From the NCBI RefSeq assembly GCF_018371055.1, contig NZ_JAGYZD010000049.1, forward strand, positions 1-9,099: a stretch of 9,099 nucleotides of DNA, given 5' to 3'. The position numbers and the translations under genes were made by a program. Origin of the DNA: Finegoldia magna. GTDB taxonomy: Bacteria > Bacillota > Clostridia > Tissierellales > Peptoniphilaceae. Below the pieces are notes generated by a model that saw nothing but the letters and a program-made list of their open reading frames with translations, did not search any database and was not told the DNA's origin. This document shows positions 5,625 to 9,099 of the stretch, one piece after another; within the stretch, counting starts at the first letter, position 1, and every line of letters starts with the position of its first letter.

Positions 5625-5660
5625 AAAAGACCGCAGTCTAAAACTACGGTCTAATTTTTT
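5623..5660 (-). terminator. Bidirectional-looking terminator of the ABC-F/guaA operon
   Basis: Arms GACCGCAGT (5629-5637) and ACTACGGTC (5643-5651), with one mismatch, enclose a 5-base loop. On the minus strand six U follow (5623-5628); on the plus strand TAATTTTTT follows. It should end the guaA transcript about 140 bp after its stop codon. Confidence 0.8.
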
Positions 5661-5787
5661 GTCCAAATTTAAACCACTTGGAACTATTATTCAATTTATT
5701 CTTTTTAACAAATGTTCCCATTTTAATCCCAGTTACAGTTTTTAATCTTCTGTAACCATTGATTTTACAAAGTTTTTTGTTTTTTTG
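5644..5787 (-). pseudogene. Unexplained open frame after the guaA double stop
   Basis: In the same frame as guaA, after TAG TAG, a run of 47 codons is free of stops and ends in TAG inside the terminator stem. It reads QKNKKLCKINGYRRLKTVTG then IKMGTFVKKNKLNNSSKWFK and FGQKIRP. The composition (NGY, TGIKMGTFV, SKWFKFG) looks protein-like, somewhat like an SH3-type wall-binding repeat, but I do not recognise it. No start codon with a ribosome binding site is present. GMP synthase normally ends exactly at ATIEWE, so it is not a normal extension. It is either the tail of a gene lost by deletion or chance. Confidence 0.25.
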
Positions 5788-5790
5788 CTA

Positions 5791-7323
5791 CTATTCCCAT
5801 TCAATTGTTGCTGGTGGTTTGCTTGTAATGTCGTAGACTATTCTATTGATGTGGTCTACTTCGTTGATTATTCTTACTGAAGTTTTGTCTAATACTTCGT
5901 ATGGAATTCTCGCCCAATCGGCTGTCATGAAGTCTGTTGTTGTTACGGCTCTTAGTGCCAATGTGTAATCGTAGGTTCTGAAATCTCCCATTACTCCTAC
6001 TGTTCTGTTGTTAGTGATTACTGCGAAGTATTGGTTGATGTCTTTGTCGATTCCAGCTTTTGCGACTTCGTCTCTGAAGATGAAGTCTGCTTCACGCAAC
6101 ACTTCTAATTTTTCTTCAGTGATTTCACCCATAACTCTGATTCCGAGTCCTGGTCCTGGGAATGGTTGACGATATACCAAATATTCAGGCATTTCTAGTT
6201 CTAATCCCAATCTTCTTACTTCGTCTTTGAATAAATCGCGAAGTGGTTCGATCAAATCTTTGAAATCAACTACATCAGGAAGTCCACCAACGTTGTGGTG
6301 AGATTTGATAACTGATGCATCGCCTTGTCCAGATTCTATTACATCTGGATAGATTGTTCCTTGTGCTAAGAAATCCACAGATCCGATTTTTTTAGCTTCA
6401 TCTTCGAATACTCTAATGAATTCTTCGCCGATGATTTTTCTCTTTTGTTCTGGATCTGATACGCCTTTTAATTTATCCAAGAATCTGTCTTTTGCATCTA
6501 CTCTTACGAAGTTCAATTCGTCGTTTTTGAATGCAGCTTCTACTTCGTCGCCTTCATTTTTTCTCATCAAACCATGGTCAACGAACACACATGTCAAGTT
6601 TTTGCCGATTGCTTTGGATAAAAGTGATGCGCAAACTGAGCTGTCTACACCACCGGATAGTGCCAACAAAACTTTTTTGTCGCCGACAGTTTTTCTGATT
6701 TTTTGGATTTGTTCTTCCAAGAAGTTTTCCATAGTCCAATCTCCGTCTGCTTTACAGATTTCGTAAAGGAAGTTTTTGATTAATATTTTACCTTCAACTG
6801 TGTGGTTAACTTCTGGGTGATATTGCACTGCGAAAATCTTCTTGTCCTCATTTGCAATTGCTGCAACAGGGCAAGAATCAGTCGTTTGGATGATGTCAAA
6901 TCCTTCTGGTTTTTGTGATACGAAATCAGTGTGACTCATCCACACGATGCTTTCGTCACTCATTCCTTTTAAAATAGTACTTTGATTTGAGATTTTGGCG
7001 TTTGTTTTGCCAAATTCACGATTTTTTGCTTTTTCAACAACTCCACCAAAATCTTTGGAGATAAGTTGCATTCCGTAGCACATTCCCAAAATAGGAATAT
7101 TTAATTCAAAAATTTCTTTTTCGATTTGTGGAGAATTTTCTTCGTAAACGCTGTTTGGTCCACCTGTGAAGATTATCCCGATTGGTTGTTTTTCTTTGAT
7201 AACATCCAAAGCTTTCTTGTAAGGAACAACTTCGCAGTACACGTTCAAATCTCTGACACGACGAGCGATTAGTTGATTATATTGTCCTCCAAAATCTACT
7301 ACAATAACTAATTGATGTTTCAT
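5791..7323 (-). CDS. guaA: GMP synthase (glutamine-hydrolysing)
   Basis: A full-length 510-residue cytoplasmic enzyme that makes GMP from XMP, glutamine and ATP, the last step of guanine nucleotide synthesis. The N-terminal class I glutamine amidotransferase domain has the nucleophile in GMCYGMQ (Cys82) and the rest of the triad in YHPEVNHT (His169, Glu171). The ATP pyrophosphatase domain starts near 200 and carries the PP-loop LSGGVDSS (222-229). The C-terminal dimerisation domain contains [13 protein letters not shown] and ends KPPATIEWE, the invariant end of the family. Length and ends match bacterial GuaA. The ATG at 7321-7323 has AGGAG at 7329-7333, which overlaps the TAG stop of the ABC-F gene; the two are probably translationally coupled. 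No guanine riboswitch lies in front of it, so control must act through the ABC-F promoter or an internal one. Confidence 0.98.
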   Translation of the reverse strand: MKHQLVIVVDFGGQYNQLIARRVRDLNVYCEVVPYKKALDVIKEKQPIGIIFTGGPNSVYEENSPQIEKEIFELNIPILGMCYGMQLISKDFGGVVEKAKNREFGKTNAKISNQSTILKGMSDESIVWMSHTDFVSQKPEGFDIIQTTDSCPVAAIANEDKKIFAVQYHPEVNHTVEGKILIKNFLYEICKADGDWTMENFLEEQIQKIRKTVGDKKVLLALSGGVDSSVCASLLSKAIGKNLTCVFVDHGLMRKNEGDEVEAAFKNDELNFVRVDAKDRFLDKLKGVSDPEQKRKIIGEEFIRVFEDEAKKIGSVDFLAQGTIYPDVIESGQGDASVIKSHHNVGGLPDVVDFKDLIEPLRDLFKDEVRRLGLELEMPEYLVYRQPFPGPGLGIRVMGEITEEKLEVLREADFIFRDEVAKAGIDKDINQYFAVITNNRTVGVMGDFRTYDYTLALRAVTTTDFMTADWARIPYEVLDKTSVRIINEVDHINRIVYDITSKPPATIEWE

Positions 7324-7328
7324 TTCTA

Positions 7329-7334
7329 CTCCTA
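7329..7334 (-). promoter_or_regulatory. guaA ribosome binding site overlapping the ABC-F stop codon
   Basis: The minus strand reads TAGGAG: TAG (7332-7334) ends the ABC-F gene and AGGAG is the guaA Shine-Dalgarno, 5 nt before its ATG. A ribosome finishing the first gene sits on the start site of the second, which favours coupled translation. Confidence 0.8.
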
Positions 7335-8927
7335 ATTATTAGTTAAATATTTTTCTATATAGTCTTCATAATTCATTGATACGTCACGATAAGTTCCGTC
7401 ATCAAATATTTCAATAATTCTATTTGCCACAGAAGATACAAATTGGTGATCCAATGATGTAAACAAGATGTTTGATTTGAATGCGATTAGCCCGTTGTTT
7501 ACAGCTTCGATACTTTCCAAATCCAAATGGTTTGTAGGTTGGTCAAATACTAAAACATTCGCCGGTGTTACCATCATTTTTGAAAACATCATTCTAACCT
7601 TTTCACCACCACTTAGAACGTTGGATTTCTTCAATGCTTCGTCTCCTGAAAATAACATCTTGCCCAAGAATCCTCTGATGTGAATTTCCGATTTTTCTTC
7701 GCTGAATTGTCTCAACCAATCAATCAAATTCAAATCGCAATCTTCGAAAAATTTAGTATTATCTTTTGGAAAATACGTGTGAGTGATAGTTTGTCCCCAC
7801 TTGTATTCTCCAGAATAATCGTCATCATTTCTGTTGATTATTTCAAAGAATTTCGTGATGGCGATTTCGTTTCCGATAAATCCAATCTTATCTCCTTTGT
7901 TGACCCTGAAACTCAAATTGTCGATAAGCTTGTTGCCATTTTGTTCTACAGTCAAGTTGTCTACATTTAGAATTTCGTTGCCAACTTCTCTCGAAAGTTC
8001 AAATCCTACAAATGGATAACGTCTACTAGATGGTTTAATGTCATCCAATGTGATTTTGTCAAGAAGTTTCTTCCTGCTGGTAGCTTGTTTGGACTTTGAT
8101 TTGTTGGCAGAAAATCTTTGGATAAATTCTTGAAGTTCTTTGATTTTGTCTTCTTTTTTCTTGTTTTGTTCTTTTTGCATTCTAAGTGCAAGTTGGCTTG
8201 ATTCGTACCAGAAATCGTAGTTTCCAACAAACATATTAATCTTTCCGTAGTCGACATCCACCATGTGAGTGCACACTTCGTTTAAGAAATATCTGTCGTG
8301 AGATACTATGATTACAATTCCCGGAAAACCCATCAAGAAATCTTGTAGCCACAATATTGCCTTCAAGTCCAAACCATTTGTAGGTTCGTCTAGTAACAAT
8401 ATTCCTGGATTTCCGAACAAAGCTTGTGCCAATAACACCTTTACCTTGTCGGATTCTTTCAAATCTTTCATAAGCATAAAATGTTGTTCTGTCGTAATTC
8501 CCAAACCTTGCAACAAAGATGAGCTTTCTGCTTCTGCTTCATATCCTCCAAGTTCTTGGAATTCCGCTTCCAATTCTGCTGCTCTCATTCCGTCTTCATC
8601 GCTGAAATCAGGCTTCATGTATATAGCATCTTTTTCTTTTTGGATATCGTAAAGCTTTTTGTTTCCCATCAAAACTGTATCCATTACGCTATTTTCTTCA
8701 AAAGCGTAGTGATCTTGGTTAAGTTTTGATAATCTTGTGTTCTTATCTATCGTGACATTGCCTTTTGTAGGCTCTTTTTCTCCGGATAAAATTTTGAGGA
8801 ATGTAGACTTACCAGCACCATTCGCACCAATAACTCCGTAACAGTTACCTGGATTAAAAATTAGGTTAACATCCTCAAATAATTTTTTATCGGGGAATAT
8901 GACACTTAAATTGTTAACTGTTAACAT
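7332..8927 (-). CDS. ABC-F family ATPase (YkpA/YbiT type)
   Basis: A 531-residue soluble protein with two ABC ATPase domains and no membrane part, typical of ABC-F proteins that act on the ribosomal E site to relieve stalling or protect from antibiotics. Domain 1: Walker A GANGAGKS (34-41), Walker [10 protein letters not shown] (176-184), switch His210, but a degenerate signature LKESDK (156-161). A charged linker (about 240-310, rich in Lys/Glu) corresponds to the P-site tRNA interaction motif. Domain 2: Walker A degenerate (GNEIAITK, 352-359), intact signature LSGGEK (438-443), Walker [10 protein letters not shown] (458-466) with Gln463 for the catalytic Glu, and Leu492 in place of the switch His. 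So one composite site looks complete and the other dead. The ATG at 8925-8927 has GGAGGG (8934-8939). It is first in an operon with guaA. Family features suggest a housekeeping role rather than acquired resistance. Confidence 0.92.
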   Translation of the reverse strand: MLTVNNLSVIFPDKKLFEDVNLIFNPGNCYGVIGANGAGKSTFLKILSGEKEPTKGNVTIDKNTRLSKLNQDHYAFEENSVMDTVLMGNKKLYDIQKEKDAIYMKPDFSDEDGMRAAELEAEFQELGGYEAEAESSSLLQGLGITTEQHFMLMKDLKESDKVKVLLAQALFGNPGILLLDEPTNGLDLKAILWLQDFLMGFPGIVIIVSHDRYFLNEVCTHMVDVDYGKINMFVGNYDFWYESSQLALRMQKEQNKKKEDKIKELQEFIQRFSANKSKSKQATSRKKLLDKITLDDIKPSSRRYPFVGFELSREVGNEILNVDNLTVEQNGNKLIDNLSFRVNKGDKIGFIGNEIAITKFFEIINRNDDDYSGEYKWGQTITHTYFPKDNTKFFEDCDLNLIDWLRQFSEEKSEIHIRGFLGKMLFSGDEALKKSNVLSGGEKVRMMFSKMMVTPANVLVFDQPTNHLDLESIEAVNNGLIAFKSNILFTSLDHQFVSSVANRIIEIFDDGTYRDVSMNYEDYIEKYLTNN

Positions 8928-8950
8928 CTAAATCCCTCCAATACTCACAT

Positions 8951-8959
8951 ATTATACCA
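8951..8959 (-). promoter_or_regulatory. Extended -10 promoter of the ABC-F/guaA operon
   Basis: The minus strand reads TGGTATAAT: a consensus -10 (8951-8956) with TGn (8957-8959). Start of transcription would be near 8944, giving a leader under 20 nt with GGAGGG at 8934-8939. The usual -35 place (about 8974-8979) has no TTGACA and is covered by the dyad at 8965-8987. Confidence 0.65.
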
Positions 8960-8964
8960 TAAAA

Positions 8965-8987
8965 GTAATATCAAGTCTTGATATCAC
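8965..8987. promoter_or_regulatory. Strong dyad at the -35 of the ABC-F/guaA operon
   Basis: ATATCAAG-T-CTTGATAT (8968-8984) is a perfect 17-bp dyad, and it extends by GT/AC on both sides after one mismatch. Its centre coincides with the -35 position of the extended -10 promoter, as expected for an operator of a dimeric repressor. Which regulator binds is not visible. Confidence 0.55.
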
Positions 8988-9099
8988 AATATTATGAAAA
9001 TTTTTTTAATTGATAATTTATCATAACAAGTGCAACATAAAATAACTCATAGCTAATCAGCTGTGTTAATATGTAAGTGACCAAACAAAACATATTAAA
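8988..9099. other. Right-edge intergenic stretch
   Basis: No gene is seen. It contains a T-run (9001-9007), a 13-bp perfect dyad TGATAA-T-TTATCA (9011-9023) about 70 bp upstream of the transcription start of the ABC-F operon, and a weak hairpin CATAGCT-AATC-AGCTGTG (9048-9065 region) without a clear U-tract. Confidence 0.4.

Noticed and set aside
1680..5660. Insertion sequence or integrase-driven element bounding the defence island
   Set aside because: No transposase, integrase, tRNA gene or convincing matching terminal repeats could be seen at either end.
6416..6766. Plus-strand open frame opposite guaA
   Set aside because: It is antisense to a well-conserved guaA coding region, Ser/Phe-rich as expected for a shadow frame, with no ribosome binding site.
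7324..7331. Purine riboswitch or attenuator controlling guaA
   Set aside because: Only 8 bp separate guaA from the ABC-F stop codon, so there is no room for a leader.
8006..8257. Minus-strand frame inside the ABC-F gene
   Set aside because: It lies wholly within the ABC-F coding sequence in another frame, and reads as low-complexity Lys/Asn; the ABC-F frame is clearly the real one.

Overview
The window comes from an AT-rich (low-GC) Firmicutes-type chromosome. The gene families, the strong AGGAGG-type ribosome binding sites and the look of the core proteins (GMP synthase, a YkpA/YbiT-type ABC-F protein, an EF-G-like GTPase) suggest an anaerobic coccus of the Finegoldia/Peptoniphilus group. 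That placement is an inference from recall, not from a search. Every convincing gene lies on the minus strand, so the biological reading order is from the right edge to the left edge.

Right part (about 5620-8990) is a core two-gene operon. An ABC-F ATPase and guaA are 8 bp apart, and the guaA Shine-Dalgarno overlaps the ABC-F stop codon. The operon is driven by an extended -10 promoter whose -35 region is occupied by a strong dyad. It ends in a hairpin with U-tracts in both directions near 5640. The 145 bases between guaA and that hairpin hold an unexplained open frame that starts right after a double stop.

Middle part (about 1680-5600) is an accessory, defence-like island, much of it decayed. 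In reading order it holds: an intact AlbA_2/GHKL-like ATPase/winged-helix regulator with a 12-bp tandem repeat, with a copy of the repeat region in its own promoter; a broken C-terminal remnant of an HpaII-family restriction endonuclease with no methyltransferase beside it; a fused AAA ATPase plus DUF4435 (TOPRIM-like) gene, which resembles a merged AriA-AriB PARIS defence protein but is split by one frameshift; a possible scrap of a second winged-helix regulator; and a terminator. PARIS is known to guard restriction systems against phage anti-restriction proteins, so a PARIS-like gene 30-40 bp behind a restriction-enzyme remnant makes biological sense.

Left part (1-1500) holds an XRE-type repressor with two C-terminal membrane helices, a small Sm-like protein, a possible 53-residue one-helix membrane protein not preceded by a good ribosome binding site, and the first 51 codons of an EF-G-like GTPase that runs off the window. 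Several perfect dyads lie in the intergenic gaps here, and an 8-mer is shared by the XRE promoter and the leader of the Sm-like gene.
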